Assembly: GCF_009799925.1 (NCBI RefSeq)
Contig: NZ_WELK01000012.1
Coordinates: 47,061 to 111,060, forward strand
Source of the DNA: Pseudomonas sp. R-28-1W-6
GTDB lineage: Bacteria > Pseudomonadota > Gammaproteobacteria > Pseudomonadales > Pseudomonadaceae
DNA length: 64,000 bases
Direction: 5' to 3'
Shown: one piece after another, positions 25,513 to 34,092 of the stretch
Layout of the letters: each line of letters starts with the position of its first letter
Numbering within the stretch: position 1 is the first letter of the stretch
Position numbers and translations under genes: made by a program
The notes under the pieces: generated by a model
What the model was told of the DNA's origin: nothing
Databases searched by the model: none
What the model saw: the letters and a program-made list of their open reading frames with translations, nothing else

Positions 25513-27675
25513 ATGCCGCACTCCTTCAAGCTCGCGCTGGCCGACTGGGCGCGCAGCGACGGCCTGACCTGGGCCTTCGTCGGCAAGGCGCTGCTGAGTG
25601 CCTTCATCGCCCTGTGGCTGGCCTACCGCCTGCAGTTGCCGCAGCCGACCACCGTGCTGGCCACGGTGTTCATCGTCATGCAGACGCAGAGCGGCCAGGT
25701 GCTGGCCAAGAGTTTCTACCGCCTGATCGGCACCCTGCTCGGGTTGGCGGTGATGGTGCTGCTGATCGCCCTGTTCAACCAGGAACGGGTGCTGTTCATG
25801 CTCAGCCTGGCGCTGTGGATCGGCCTGTGCACCGCCGGCGCCGCGCGTTATCGCGACTTTCGCGGCTATGCCTGCGTGCTGGCCGGCTACACCGCGCTGA
25901 TGATCGGCCTGCCGGCCACCCAGGCGCCGGAAGGCGCCTTCATGCAGGCGCTGTGGCGGGTGCTGGAGATCAGCCTGGGCATTCTCTGCACCGGCCTGGT
26001 CCACGGCCTGCTGCTGCCCCAGCGCAGCAGCGACGACCTGCGCCGCAGCCTGCAGGCGCGCTTTCGCGAGTTCGCCGGGTTCGCCAGCGCGGGCCTGCGC
26101 GGCGGCCTCGGCGTGGAGCGTTTCGAGGCCTGCAACGTGCGTTTCGCCGCCGCCGCGGTGAACCTGGAGAACCTGCGCAGCGCCACCGCCTTCGAAGACC
26201 CGCACATGCGCCTGCGCAGCGGCCGCCTGGGGCGGCTGAACAACGAGTTCATGGTGCTGTCCACCCGTTTCCACGGCCTGCACCAGCTGCTCCAGCGCCT
26301 GGCCGGGGCGCCCGGCCAGCGGGTGCGCGAGGCGCTGCAGCCGAGCCTGGCCGAGCTCGATGCCTTGCTCGCGCCCCTGCACGAGCGCCTGTGCAGCGAG
26401 GCCGATGCCGCGCAGCTGGCCGAGCGCCTGGCCATCGCCAAGCAGGCGCTGATGCAGAGCATCCGCCAGGGCCGCACGCAGCTGGCCATGGGCCAACCCG
26501 GCGAGGCGCAGCGGCTCGACTACGACACCGCCGCCGAGCTGCTCTACCGCTTCGCCGACGACCTGCACGACTACGCCCAGACCCACGCCTCGCTGCTCGA
26601 TCACCAGCATGCCCGCGAGGACTGGCAGGACAGTTTCCGCCCGCGCGCCAACGCCGCCGCGGCCGCGGTGGCCGGGGTGCGCAGCAGCCTGCTGATCCTC
26701 CTCCTGAGCCTGTTCTGGATGGCCACCGCCTGGCCCAGCGGCGGCACCTTCGCCATGACCGTGGGCATGGTCGCGGCGCTGGCGTCGACCTCGTCGAGCC
26801 CCAGGCGCCTGTCGCTGCAGATCGGCCTCGGCGCGCTCGGCGGCGCCTGCCTGGGTTTTCTCCTGACCTTCTGGGTGCTGCCCTGGCTGGATGGCTTCGC
26901 CCTGCTGTGCTGCGCGCTGGCGCCGGTGTTCGCCCTCGGCGCGTGGATTTCCGCGCGGCCGCACGGCGCCGGCTACGGCCTGGGTTTGCTGATGTGGTTC
27001 TGCATGCTCTCGCTGCCGGCCAACCTGACCCTCTACGACCCCCAGCGCATGCTCAACGAATACCTCGCCGCCTTGCTCGCCATGGGCCTGGCCACGGTGG
27101 CCGCGGCGGTGCTCCTGCCGCCCAACCGGCCCTGGCTGTGGCGGCGCCTGGAGCACGACCTGCGCATGTGCGTGGTGCAGGCGGTGAGCGGCCGCCTGCG
27201 CGGCCTGGTCGGCGAGTTCGAGAGCGGCACGCGCGACCTGCTCAGCCAGGCCTACGCCTTCTCCACCGGGCGGGCCGACGTGCAGCGCCAGCTGCTGCGC
27301 TGGATGTTCACCGTGCAGGAGGTCGGCCATGCGCTGATCGAGCTGCGCCTGGAGCAGGAGCGCCTGCCGGCGCTGGCCTGCTACGCCGAGTCGATGCCCT
27401 GGCGGCATTCCATCCGCCTGCTGGGGCGGGCGCTGATCCGCCTGTTCGTGCAGCCCGGCGAAGGCAACCGCCAGCGCGCCCTGCACGCGGTGGAGCAGGC
27501 CATCGACACCCTGCGCGGCACCGCCGAACCCTGCGCGCCGCAGTTCGACAGCTCGCCGCTGCGGCGCATGCTCAGCTACCTGCACGTCATCCGCAGCTCG
27601 CTGCTCGACCCGCTGTCGCCGCTGCGCTCGCCCGGCGCCTCGGCCTACCACCACGGAGTCGCCCATGCCGCGTGA
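25513..27675 (+). CDS. FUSC-family inner-membrane efflux pump (AaeB-like)
   Basis: 720 residues. Two groups of membrane helices (about 20-170 and 390-510) flank a large cytoplasmic region, the FUSC/fusaric-acid-resistance architecture. The related E. coli AaeB exports aromatic carboxylic acids. Its stop overlaps the DUF1656 start by 11 bases. The substrate is inferred only as an aromatic or organic acid. Confidence 0.92.
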   Translation: MPHSFKLALADWARSDGLTWAFVGKALLSAFIALWLAYRLQLPQPTTVLATVFIVMQTQSGQVLAKSFYRLIGTLLGLAVMVLLIALFNQERVLFMLSLALWIGLCTAGAARYRDFRGYACVLAGYTALMIGLPATQAPEGAFMQALWRVLEISLGILCTGLVHGLLLPQRSSDDLRRSLQARFREFAGFASAGLRGGLGVERFEACNVRFAAAAVNLENLRSATAFEDPHMRLRSGRLGRLNNEFMVLSTRFHGLHQLLQRLAGAPGQRVREALQPSLAELDALLAPLHERLCSEADAAQLAERLAIAKQALMQSIRQGRTQLAMGQPGEAQRLDYDTAAELLYRFADDLHDYAQTHASLLDHQHAREDWQDSFRPRANAAAAAVAGVRSSLLILLLSLFWMATAWPSGGTFAMTVGMVAALASTSSSPRRLSLQIGLGALGGACLGFLLTFWVLPWLDGFALLCCALAPVFALGAWISARPHGAGYGLGLLMWFCMLSLPANLTLYDPQRMLNEYLAALLAMGLATVAAAVLLPPNRPWLWRRLEHDLRMCVVQAVSGRLRGLVGEFESGTRDLLSQAYAFSTGRADVQRQLLRWMFTVQEVGHALIELRLEQERLPALACYAESMPWRHSIRLLGRALIRLFVQPGEGNRQRALHAVEQAIDTLRGTAEPCAPQFDSSPLRRMLSYLHVIRSSLLDPLSPLRSPGASAYHHGVAHAA

Positions 27676-27865
27676 AATCGCCCTGCACGGCGTGTACCTG
27701 CCGAGCCTGACCCTGCTGTTCCTGCTGGCCCTGCTGCTGGCCTGGGCGCTCGACCGGCTGTTCGCCTGGCGCGGCCTGTACCGCCATGCCTGGCACCCGG
27801 CGCTGCTGCGCGTGAGCCTGTTCACCTGCCTGTACAGCGCCCTGGCGCTGATCATCTACCGTTGA
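27665..27865 (+). CDS. DUF1656 small membrane protein (AaeX-like)
   Basis: 66 residues with two hydrophobic helices (LTLLFLLALLLAWALDRLF and LFTCLYSALALIIY). DUF1656 genes always travel with FUSC pumps and HlyD adaptors and are thought to help the pump assemble. It starts inside the end of the pump gene and ends 8 bases before the adaptor. Confidence 0.9.
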   Translation: MPREIALHGVYLPSLTLLFLLALLLAWALDRLFAWRGLYRHAWHPALLRVSLFTCLYSALALIIYR

Positions 27866-27873
27866 GAACCGCC

Positions 27874-28785
27874 ATGCCCGTGAAACGCCTCGTCAGTGTC
27901 TGCGCGACCCTGCTCATCCTCGGCCTGGCCGTGCTGCTGGTGCGCACGCTGTGGCTGCACTACATGGACGCGCCCTGGACCCGCGACGGCCGGGTGCGCG
28001 CCGACATCATCAACATCGCCCCGGACGTGGCCGGGCTGGTGGTCGAGGTGGCGGTGCACGACAACCAGCGGGTGGCGGTCGGCGACCTGCTGTTGCGCAT
28101 CGACCCGGCCCATTACCGGATGGCCGTGCAGCAGGCCGAGGCCCTGGTGGCGGCGCGCAAGGCGGCGCTGGCGATGCGCCAGGTCAACGCCCGGCGCCGC
28201 GCCGAGATGGACGACCTGGTGGTGTCGCGCGAGAGCCGCGAGGATGCCGGGCACCTGTCCGCCATCGCCCTGGCCGAATACCAGCAGGCCCTGGCCCTGC
28301 TGGATGCCGCCCGGCTCGACCTGCAGCGCACCGAGGTGCGCGCCACGGCCGCCGGCTACATCACCAACCTCAGCGTGTTCGAGGGCGACTACGCCAGCAC
28401 CGGCGAGCCGAGCATGGCCCTGGTCGACGGCAACTCGTTCTACGTCAACGGCTACTTCGAGGAAACCCGCCTGCCGCGCATCCGCCTCGGCGCGCCGGTG
28501 GAGATGCGCATGATGAGCGGCGAGCGCCTGCGCGGCCATGTCGACAGCATCGCCCGCGGCATCTACGACCGCGACAACCCGCAGAGCCGCGAGCTGACCG
28601 CCGACGTCAACCCGACCTTCAACTGGGTACGCCTGGCCCAGCGCGTGCCGGTGCGCATCCACCTCGACGAGCTGCCGGCCGGCCTGCAGCTGGCCGCGGG
28701 CATGACCTGCACCGTGGTGGTCGAGGAAGCCGCCGAACAACCGGCGAATGCCGGGGGCCAGGACGGATTGTTGTTTGAGCGGTAA
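27874..28785 (+). CDS. HlyD-family periplasmic adaptor (AaeA-like)
   Basis: 303 residues: an N-terminal membrane anchor (VSVCATLLILGLAVLLV), a biotinyl-lipoyl half (DVAGLVVEVAVHDNQRVAVG), a coiled hairpin (about 75-145) and the second half with VRATAAGYITNLSVFEGDY. It bridges the FUSC pump and the NodT channel. The ATG at 27874 is preferred over an earlier in-frame TTG. Confidence 0.92.
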   Translation: MPVKRLVSVCATLLILGLAVLLVRTLWLHYMDAPWTRDGRVRADIINIAPDVAGLVVEVAVHDNQRVAVGDLLLRIDPAHYRMAVQQAEALVAARKAALAMRQVNARRRAEMDDLVVSRESREDAGHLSAIALAEYQQALALLDAARLDLQRTEVRATAAGYITNLSVFEGDYASTGEPSMALVDGNSFYVNGYFEETRLPRIRLGAPVEMRMMSGERLRGHVDSIARGIYDRDNPQSRELTADVNPTFNWVRLAQRVPVRIHLDELPAGLQLAAGMTCTVVVEEAAEQPANAGGQDGLLFER

Positions 28786-28961
28786 CAGTGCATGCGCACT
28801 TCGCCGGTATATCGCCGGCGCCCGGCTACCTAGAATTGACCTGCCTCCCACGATGAGGCGAAGCAGCCCAGGCTACCTCTACCGGGCCGACTGGCTGCAA
28901 CTTCGGCCGCTGCATACCGGCACGGCCGAAGTCCTTTTCCCTGTACTCAGGAACACTGCCC

Positions 28962-29225
28962 ATGAAAGCTCTTACCTTGCTGGCCCTGGCCGGCCTGACC
29001 CCGTTCGTCTTCGCGGCGGAGCAGGCGGATACCACCGCGCGCGGCGAACCGCCCGTCGAGGTCTACACCTACGGCATGGAGGTGGACGTGGCCCGCGTCA
29101 TCGCCACCACCGATGTGTCGCAGATCTGCGGCGTGACCCCGTCGATCATGACCTACGAGGATCACCAGGGCCACGTGCATCGCCTGGAATACCGGGTGCT
29201 CGGCGGCGGCTGCACCGACGGCTGA
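28962..29225 (+). CDS. DUF2790 periplasmic protein
   Basis: 87 residues with a signal peptide ending VFA. The mature chain VEVYTYGMEVDVARVIATTDVSQICGV...MTYEDHQGHVHRLEYRVLGGGC matches the small Pseudomonas DUF2790 family; its two cysteines probably form a disulfide. Function unknown; relatives respond to metal or envelope stress in some strains. Confidence 0.85.
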   Translation: MKALTLLALAGLTPFVFAAEQADTTARGEPPVEVYTYGMEVDVARVIATTDVSQICGVTPSIMTYEDHQGHVHRLEYRVLGGGCTDG

Positions 29226-29310
29226 TACGTTCGGCCCGCGCAGCGTGAAACGCAGCATGCCCGGCCAGCCGCCGGGCATCGTCGTTTCTGCGGGGGGAAA
29301 GTCGGCGGTT

Positions 29311-29607
29311 TCAGCCGCGTTGGAGGCGGGCGTGATCGGCCAGTTCGGCCTCGATGAAGGCGCCGATCATCGCCAGGTACACCTGGGCCACCACCTGCGG
29401 GTTGGCGCCCTCCTGCTCGGCCAGCGCGCCGACCTTGGCCAGCACCTGGGCCACCCGGTCCGGTGCCGGCACCTCGGCGCTGCTGCCCTTGAAGCGCGCC
29501 GCCTGGCTGACGAAGCGGCCGCGCTCGGCGAGCAGAGCGACGATCTGCCGGTCGAGGCGATCGATCTGGGCGCGTACTTCGGCGAGGGATTCACAGTTGA
29601 CGTCCAT
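29311..29607 (-). CDS. Stand-alone chorismate mutase (AroQ/PchB type)
   Basis: 98 residues, all helical. LAEVRAQIDRLDRQIVALLAERGRFVSQAARFK holds the catalytic Arg/Lys positions of the AroQ fold. It converts chorismate to prephenate, or acts as an isochorismate pyruvate-lyase-like enzyme as in PchB. No signal peptide, so it is cytoplasmic. Its start lies 8 bases after the stop of the DUF2238 gene, suggesting co-transcription with an unrelated membrane protein. Confidence 0.85.
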   Translation of the reverse strand: MDVNCESLAEVRAQIDRLDRQIVALLAERGRFVSQAARFKGSSAEVPAPDRVAQVLAKVGALAEQEGANPQVVAQVYLAMIGAFIEAELADHARLQRG

Positions 29608-29615
29608 CTGCCTGG

Positions 29616-30275
29616 CTACTCCGGGTCTGCGTTGGGCTGGGTCGAACGGTCGCTGCCGCGTGGTGGCAGGCGGCGGATCTGCCGGTCCTGCAGGCGCGAG
29701 AACAGCAGTAGGGCGCAGATAGCACCGAGCAGGGCGAACAGCATGTCCGACTGGGTATCCCAGGGGTCGCCCTGGGTGCCGAGGAATTCCACCGCGCCCT
29801 GGCCCACGGCGACGGCCACGCCCCACTCGATGAACTCGTAGCAGGCGCTGATGGCCAGCACGATGCAGGCCACGATGAAGGCCAGCATCGCGCGGGTACG
29901 CACATAGTCGCCGCGCAGCAATATCTCGCGGGCCACCAGCGCCGGCACCAGGCCCTGGAAGAAGTGGCCGAGCTTGTCGTAGGGGTTGCGCTGCAGGCCG
30001 AACGCCTCGGCAAACTCGAAGCCCAGCGGCACCCGCGCATAGGTGTAGGCGCCGCCCAGCATCAGCACCAGCGCATGCAGGAAGATCAGCACATAGAGCA
30101 AGGTGCTCAGCGGGTAGCGCCGGTAGGTGGCCCAGAGAATGGGCAGGGCGATCAGCACCGGCGCCACTTCCAGGGCCCAGGTGGCCAAGTCGTAGGGGCG
30201 GTAGCCGGAGAGCGCCAACAGGCCGAGCAGCAGGATCGAGGCGCCTATGAGCCAGGGCGTGCGGGGTGAGTTCAT
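29616..30275 (-). CDS. DUF2238 (YjdF-type) membrane protein
   Basis: 219 residues with about six membrane helices. YDKLGHFFQGLVPALVAREILLR and the FIEWGVAVAVG...GTQGDPWDTQSDM signature define the DUF2238/YjdF family. The conserved acidic and His residues in these loops suggest a membrane enzyme or metal site, but no activity is known. Confidence 0.87.
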   Translation of the reverse strand: MNSPRTPWLIGASILLLGLLALSGYRPYDLATWALEVAPVLIALPILWATYRRYPLSTLLYVLIFLHALVLMLGGAYTYARVPLGFEFAEAFGLQRNPYDKLGHFFQGLVPALVAREILLRGDYVRTRAMLAFIVACIVLAISACYEFIEWGVAVAVGQGAVEFLGTQGDPWDTQSDMLFALLGAICALLLFSRLQDRQIRRLPPRGSDRSTQPNADPE

Positions 30276-30318
30276 CGGGTCACCGGGTAGTCGAATTCAG
30301 TGCGAGGGCGAGCGAAGC

Positions 30319-30627
30319 TCAACCGACAATGCCATACCAGCAGCCGCTTGCACATGGCGCCAGATAGGCGTTGAAGGCCGCATATATCGCCAGCAGCCAG
30401 AGCCCCCCGACGCTGGCCAGCAGCAGCCAGCTGCTCAGCCGTAGCCAGCGCCGCTGCAGGGTCTTTTTGGCCAGCAGCGCCAGAGCGGCCAGCACCAGGC
30501 AGGGCAGCACCACGAGCAGCAGCACCTGTGCGGGCGAGGCGCAGGGCTGGCTTTCGCCGGGGCAGGGCTGGAAGGCGTGCAGCTCGCCGCACAGCACCAG
30601 CAGCGCGGCGGGCAGGGTTCTACGCAT
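30319..30627 (-). CDS. Small membrane protein, unknown
   Basis: 102 residues: a signal-like first helix, a short Cys-containing loop (PCPGESQPC), two further membrane helices and a C-terminal CASGC pair. Four to five cysteines on what would be the periplasmic face suggest disulfides. The start overlaps the DUF2834 stop by 8 bases, so the two form an operon. I do not recognise the family. Confidence 0.65.
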   Translation of the reverse strand: MRRTLPAALLVLCGELHAFQPCPGESQPCASPAQVLLLVVLPCLVLAALALLAKKTLQRRWLRLSSWLLLASVGGLWLLAIYAAFNAYLAPCASGCWYGIVG

Positions 30628-30943
30628 GTCCGGCTCCCTGGGGCCGCGCCAGGCTGCGCAGCACCAGATAGAGCAACGGGCCGATGGAGACGAAGACCAG
30701 GGTGAGCGCGAAGTAGGGCAGCACCGCGACCACGGGCTTGCCGCGCGCCTGGTTGTCCCGGTACATCCAGATGCACGCCAGGGCGGCGAGGATATACAGG
30801 TCGATCACCACCTGGGCGGTGTCGGGGCTCGACATCAGCTGCAGGCCGAACTGCAGGAGCGATTGCTCGGCCTGCAGCAGGGTGAACAGGGTATAGGCCG
30901 CGAAGGCCAGCAGGGTCAGCAGTGGTAGCAGGGCTTTCTTCAT
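30620..30943 (-). CDS. DUF2834 membrane protein
   Basis: 107 residues with three membrane helices. DLYILAALACIWMYRDNQARGK is the DUF2834 signature. Relatives are small inner-membrane proteins of unknown role, frequently near terpenoid or light-related genes in other species; nothing here supports such a role. The start follows the conserved MKKALLPLL. Confidence 0.82.
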   Translation of the reverse strand: MKKALLPLLTLLAFAAYTLFTLLQAEQSLLQFGLQLMSSPDTAQVVIDLYILAALACIWMYRDNQARGKPVVAVLPYFALTLVFVSIGPLLYLVLRSLARPQGAGHA

Positions 30944-30977
30944 GGTCACGTCCTTGTTAACAAACCCATTCGCTCTT

Positions 30978-31024
30978 GTGGGAGCGGCTTCAGCCGCGAT
31001 TTCGGTCACCAGCGCCGCTCCTGC
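30978..31024. repeat. REP element
   Basis: GTGGGAGCGGCTTCAGCCGCG forms an imperfect hairpin and belongs to the Pseudomonas REP family; a degenerate inverted partner (GCCGCTCCTG) follows about 20 bases later. Intergenic, upstream of the DUF2834 gene. Confidence 0.7.
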
Positions 31025-31160
31025 TGACGACTGCGCCGCAGGCCCCGGCGCGCTACAGGCTGCCTTTGTACCACCGGCACCGGCTGCAGCGCTGCCCACT
31101 GCTGCGCATCGGCGCCTGGCGCTGCTACTGCCCGCGCGGCGATCCACCGCGGGCCGCCAA

Positions 31161-31499
31161 TCAGCGGGGCGCGTCAGGCACCGAGCCCGGTTCGGGATGA
31201 AGATGCACCGCCAGCCACAGCGAACCCTCGGCGGCGCGCTCAACCGAATGCGCCACCCCGGCGGGCAGGAACAGATGATCGCCGGCCTTTAGCGCAACCC
31301 GTTCGCCGGCTACCTGCAGTACGGCTTCCCCGCGAACCAGCAGCACCCACTCGTCCTGGGCCTGCACATACTCCTGCGGGGCGATGGCGGCCGAACTGAC
31401 GATGCGCTCGACCAGCAGGTTGCGGTGGCTGAGCAGCGTGTCGAAACGCTCGCCCTGCCGCGGGGCGGCGGCATCGCTGAACAGGTTGCTGACGTGCAT
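31161..31499 (-). CDS. Cupin-domain protein
   Basis: 112 residues, a single cupin barrel. DEWVLLVRGEAVLQV and GDHLFLPAGVAHSV carry the two cupin motifs; the metal ligands appear as Glu and His. Possible roles are small-molecule binding or isomerisation. Start at the first ATG of the domain; upstream frame rejected. Confidence 0.85.
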   Translation of the reverse strand: MHVSNLFSDAAAPRQGERFDTLLSHRNLLVERIVSSAAIAPQEYVQAQDEWVLLVRGEAVLQVAGERVALKAGDHLFLPAGVAHSVERAAEGSLWLAVHLHPEPGSVPDAPR

Positions 31500-31566
31500 G
31501 GCTGGCCTCTTTGGGTGGCTGGCGATTCGCTTGGCGCTAGGCGGCGCGGCAGCGCCCATGCGGCGC

Positions 31567-32028
31567 TTACTCCGCGGTGATGGGGCCTTGGGTGCCGGCA
31601 TCGAAGTCGGCCCAGTGGTCCTCGTTCTTCAAGCGCCGATCGCCCTGGATGGTGTAGAGGATATTGCCGTCCCTGAATACCAGGGCCCCATCACTGCGCT
31701 TGGCCTGCACGCTTTTCCCGTTGAGCCAGACCCGCTCGTTGTCATCGATGCGGATGGTGGCCAGCGTTCTTCCCGAGGTGGATCTGGCAACCCATTGCCC
31801 GGCATAGGGCGTCTGGCCACTCGCCGAAGTTGTTGCGGCGGGGGCCGGCGAAGCAAAACCGGCCTGGGCATTTTCTGCCCTGGACTTGTGGATGTCGCAG
31901 CCCTGCAGCTCGGAGACCTGGGTGCAGCCGGAGCGTTCGAGTTGCTGCCGGTATTTTTCATCGATGGCATGGGCCGAGGTGCAGGCCAATAGAGCGATGC
32001 CGGCGGTGATGATCGTTTTCTTCTGCAT
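31567..32028 (-). CDS. Exported hypothetical protein
   Basis: 153 residues with a signal peptide (IITAGIALLACTSAHA). The mature half begins with two cysteines in GCTQVSELQGC, a linker rich in Ala/Pro/Ser, then a beta segment resembling small ligand-binding domains (WVARSTSGRTLATIRIDDNERVWLNG). No family recognised. GC content begins to fall at its 5' side. Confidence 0.7.
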   Translation of the reverse strand: MQKKTIITAGIALLACTSAHAIDEKYRQQLERSGCTQVSELQGCDIHKSRAENAQAGFASPAPAATTSASGQTPYAGQWVARSTSGRTLATIRIDDNERVWLNGKSVQAKRSDGALVFRDGNILYTIQGDRRLKNEDHWADFDAGTQGPITAE

Positions 32029-32175
32029 GGACTTCGACCTTGTTCGGGGTGATTGGGCAAGTGGCGAAGATTGAATTTGCAATGCGGCGTTTAACGTTTA
32101 GGTTAAGGGGTTGCGGCACGCAGTCCCAGAGAGCGAAGCGAACGATTTGAACCGCTAGTTAGGTTGAGCCACAAA

Positions 32176-32727
32176 CTAAGATACTGCGCTGCCTTTTCTG
32201 ATGGCAATTGCCTCAGCCATCCCAATTTTTTGTTCGGTGTACTCAAGAGGGATTCCTAGGCTTCCAGAGATTGGCTCAAAAATTTTGGTTAGTCTATTGC
32301 ATGAGTTAGACTGAACACTTAGTGGGCATTTACCGCTCACGCCTAGCAGGTAGGCTTGAAAGTGCACGCCACCCTTCGGGATGCTAACGGGCTGTATCAG
32401 TATTTTTGTAAAAGTTCCGATTTCGAAAGTATCTTTATATGAGCTGCCTTCCAATATTACTGAGCAGTCGTTTTTATTTATCAGTATGCATGCCGTGCGC
32501 GCTCTAAGGGTTTCGCGAACAATAATGAATAATAGTGTCGGTACTATAATTAACAGGGGCCATCCACCAAAAATCTTAATAAATATACTTATGTCGCTGT
32601 ATATAATTATCAGGGACAAAAAAATTCCGATTGGAGTTATGATGGCTGTCGTAATCATCAAGAACAGCATGAATGCGAAATTAGCCCCGATAATTTTGAT
32701 GATGTTCCCGTTTGTAATTACTTTCAT
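32176..32727 (-). CDS. AT-rich membrane protein, possible immunity gene
   Basis: 183 residues with two or three hydrophobic helices in the first 75 (FAFMLFLMITTAIITPIGIF, FLSLIIIYSD, LLIIVPTLLFIIV) and a soluble C-terminal half. Base composition is far more AT-rich than anything nearby and codons are A/T-ending, a sign of transfer. It starts 22 bases after the tail of a truncated frame on the same strand. That layout, plus the absence of relatives I know, is usual for orphan immunity genes; this is a guess. Confidence 0.6.
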   Translation of the reverse strand: MKVITNGNIIKIIGANFAFMLFLMITTAIITPIGIFLSLIIIYSDISIFIKIFGGWPLLIIVPTLLFIIVRETLRARTACILINKNDCSVILEGSSYKDTFEIGTFTKILIQPVSIPKGGVHFQAYLLGVSGKCPLSVQSNSCNRLTKIFEPISGSLGIPLEYTEQKIGMAEAIAIRKGSAVS

Positions 32728-32749
32728 GGATTCAGGTAGGATCTAGCTA

Positions 32750-32848
32750 TTATTGGGCGGCATACCTGTCGTAATAGTCTGCGACAGATGCAGCCGTATA
32801 ACTTTCCTTGTCGTCCATAAAGCCCTTGTCTGCCTTGGCAGCGCTCGC
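32750..32848 (-). pseudogene. Degraded 3' end of an unknown gene
   Basis: On the minus strand a frame of about 60 codons ends in a TAA at 32750-32752 with the peptide end ASVADYYDRYAAQ and, before it, DKGFMDDKESY. It has no start codon and runs back to a stop in the metR-adjacent gap; the part before about 32850 looks non-coding. It reads like the C-terminus of a lost gene directly ahead of the AT-rich gene at 32176-32727. Confidence 0.4.
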
Positions 32849-32973
32849 GCTAGAGGCGATATCGCTCGGGGAGTAACGCGACAGGGGACGGCAAGCCCGG
32901 GCGCCGAGTGGCTCGGCGGCTTGTTGTGGACGCTAGCGCTTTGCCTGGGAACTGTCCATGTGGCGGCGCGGGG

Positions 32974-33894
32974 TCAGTTGCGCGCGGCGCTGACGCCTTC
33001 GAGGGTGGCGAAGGAGGTGTCCTTGGCGGTGAGCAGGAAGTCGCGCATGAACGGGGCATCCAGCATGTCGGCGCGGATGCCGGCGTAGAGGGTGGCGAAC
33101 AGGCCCTTGTCGCCCAGGCGCTTGGCGGTGACGTAGCCGCGCGAGCTGTATTCGTGCAGCGCCCAGTTGGGCAGGCCGCACACGCCGCGGCCGCTGGCCA
33201 CCAGCTGCATCATCATCACCGTGAGTTCCGAGGTGCGCACCTGCGCCGGTTCGACGTCGGCCGGTTCGAGGAAGCGGGTGAAGATGTCCAGGCGGTCGCG
33301 CTCCACCGGGTAGGTGATGAGGATTTCCCTGGCCAGGTCTTCGGGGACTATGTAGGGCTTGGCGGCCAGCGGGTGCTGGTTGCCCACGGCGAGCATGGCT
33401 TCGTAGGTGAACAGCGGCACGTAGGTGATGCCGGCCAGTTCCACCGGGTCGGAGGTCACCACCAGGTCGAGGTCGCCGCGGGCCAGGGCCGGCAGCGGGG
33501 CGAAGGAGAAGCCGGAGGCCAGGTCCAGCTCGACTTCCGGCCAGGCATCGCGGAACTGGTCGATGGTCGGCATCAGCCACTGGAAGCAGCTGTGGCATTC
33601 GATGGCCATGTGCAGCCTTCCCGCCGTGCCGCCGGCCAGGCGTGCCAGGTCGCGTTCGGCGCCGCGCATCTGCGGCAGCAGGCTGTCGGCCAGTTGCAGC
33701 AGGCGCAGGCCGGCGCTGGTGAAGCGCACCGGCTTGGTCTTGCGGATGAACAGCGACAGGCCGAGCTGGCTTTCCAGTTCCTTGAACTGGTGGGAGAGGG
33801 CGGACTGGGTCAGGTGCAGGCGCTCGGCTGCTTCCACCAGGCTGTCGGCCTCGCGCAGGGCGTGCAGGGTTTTCAGGTGGCGGATTTCCAGCAT
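32974..33894 (-). CDS. metR: Methionine-biosynthesis LysR regulator MetR
   Basis: 306 residues. Winged HTH at 1-62 (MLEIRHLKTLHALREADSLVEAAERLHLTQSALS is MetR-like in its opening) and an effector domain that in MetR binds homocysteine. It is divergent from metE, the standard arrangement. The ATG at 33894 begins the conserved MLEIRHL; upstream codons are not family-like. Confidence 0.93.
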   Translation of the reverse strand: MLEIRHLKTLHALREADSLVEAAERLHLTQSALSHQFKELESQLGLSLFIRKTKPVRFTSAGLRLLQLADSLLPQMRGAERDLARLAGGTAGRLHMAIECHSCFQWLMPTIDQFRDAWPEVELDLASGFSFAPLPALARGDLDLVVTSDPVELAGITYVPLFTYEAMLAVGNQHPLAAKPYIVPEDLAREILITYPVERDRLDIFTRFLEPADVEPAQVRTSELTVMMMQLVASGRGVCGLPNWALHEYSSRGYVTAKRLGDKGLFATLYAGIRADMLDAPFMRDFLLTAKDTSFATLEGVSAARN

Positions 33895-33908
33895 GGCGGC
33901 CTCGCTCT

Positions 33909-33991
33909 GTAGGGTGGATGACGCTCGGTTCATCCACCGCTTGGGCTGTGCGGGTTGGCGGTGGACAAGCGGAGCGTTATCCAGCCGACGA
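33909..33991. repeat. GGTGGAT/ATCCACC interspersed element in the metR-metE gap
   Basis: GGTGGATGACGCTCGGTTCATCCACC is followed 20 bases later by CGGTGGACAAGCGGAGCGTTATCCAG, two related imperfect palindromes in inverted order. This type of element recurs between Pseudomonas genes. It sits just behind the metR start. Confidence 0.55.
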
Positions 33992-34028
33992 TGATCGTGA
34001 GAAAAACTGTAGATCGTCGCGAATATGT

Positions 34029-34041
34029 TGAGTTTGTCTCA
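34029..34041 (+). promoter_or_regulatory. Candidate MetR-binding site
   Basis: TGAG TTTGT CTCA is an inverted repeat with the 5-base spacing of MetR boxes (TGAA-N5-TTCA), one base changed per half. It lies 52 bases before metE in the divergent region. Confidence 0.45.
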
Positions 34042-34092
34042 TGCGTGCCCGGCTGTCGAGAATGGCGACCATCAGCACAAGGAGACAGCCCC

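Noticed and set aside
23980..27855. A 1291-codon frame antisense to the efflux operon
   Set aside because: It is antisense to well-supported genes, low-complexity (Gln/Gly/Ala-rich) and without any recognisable domain.
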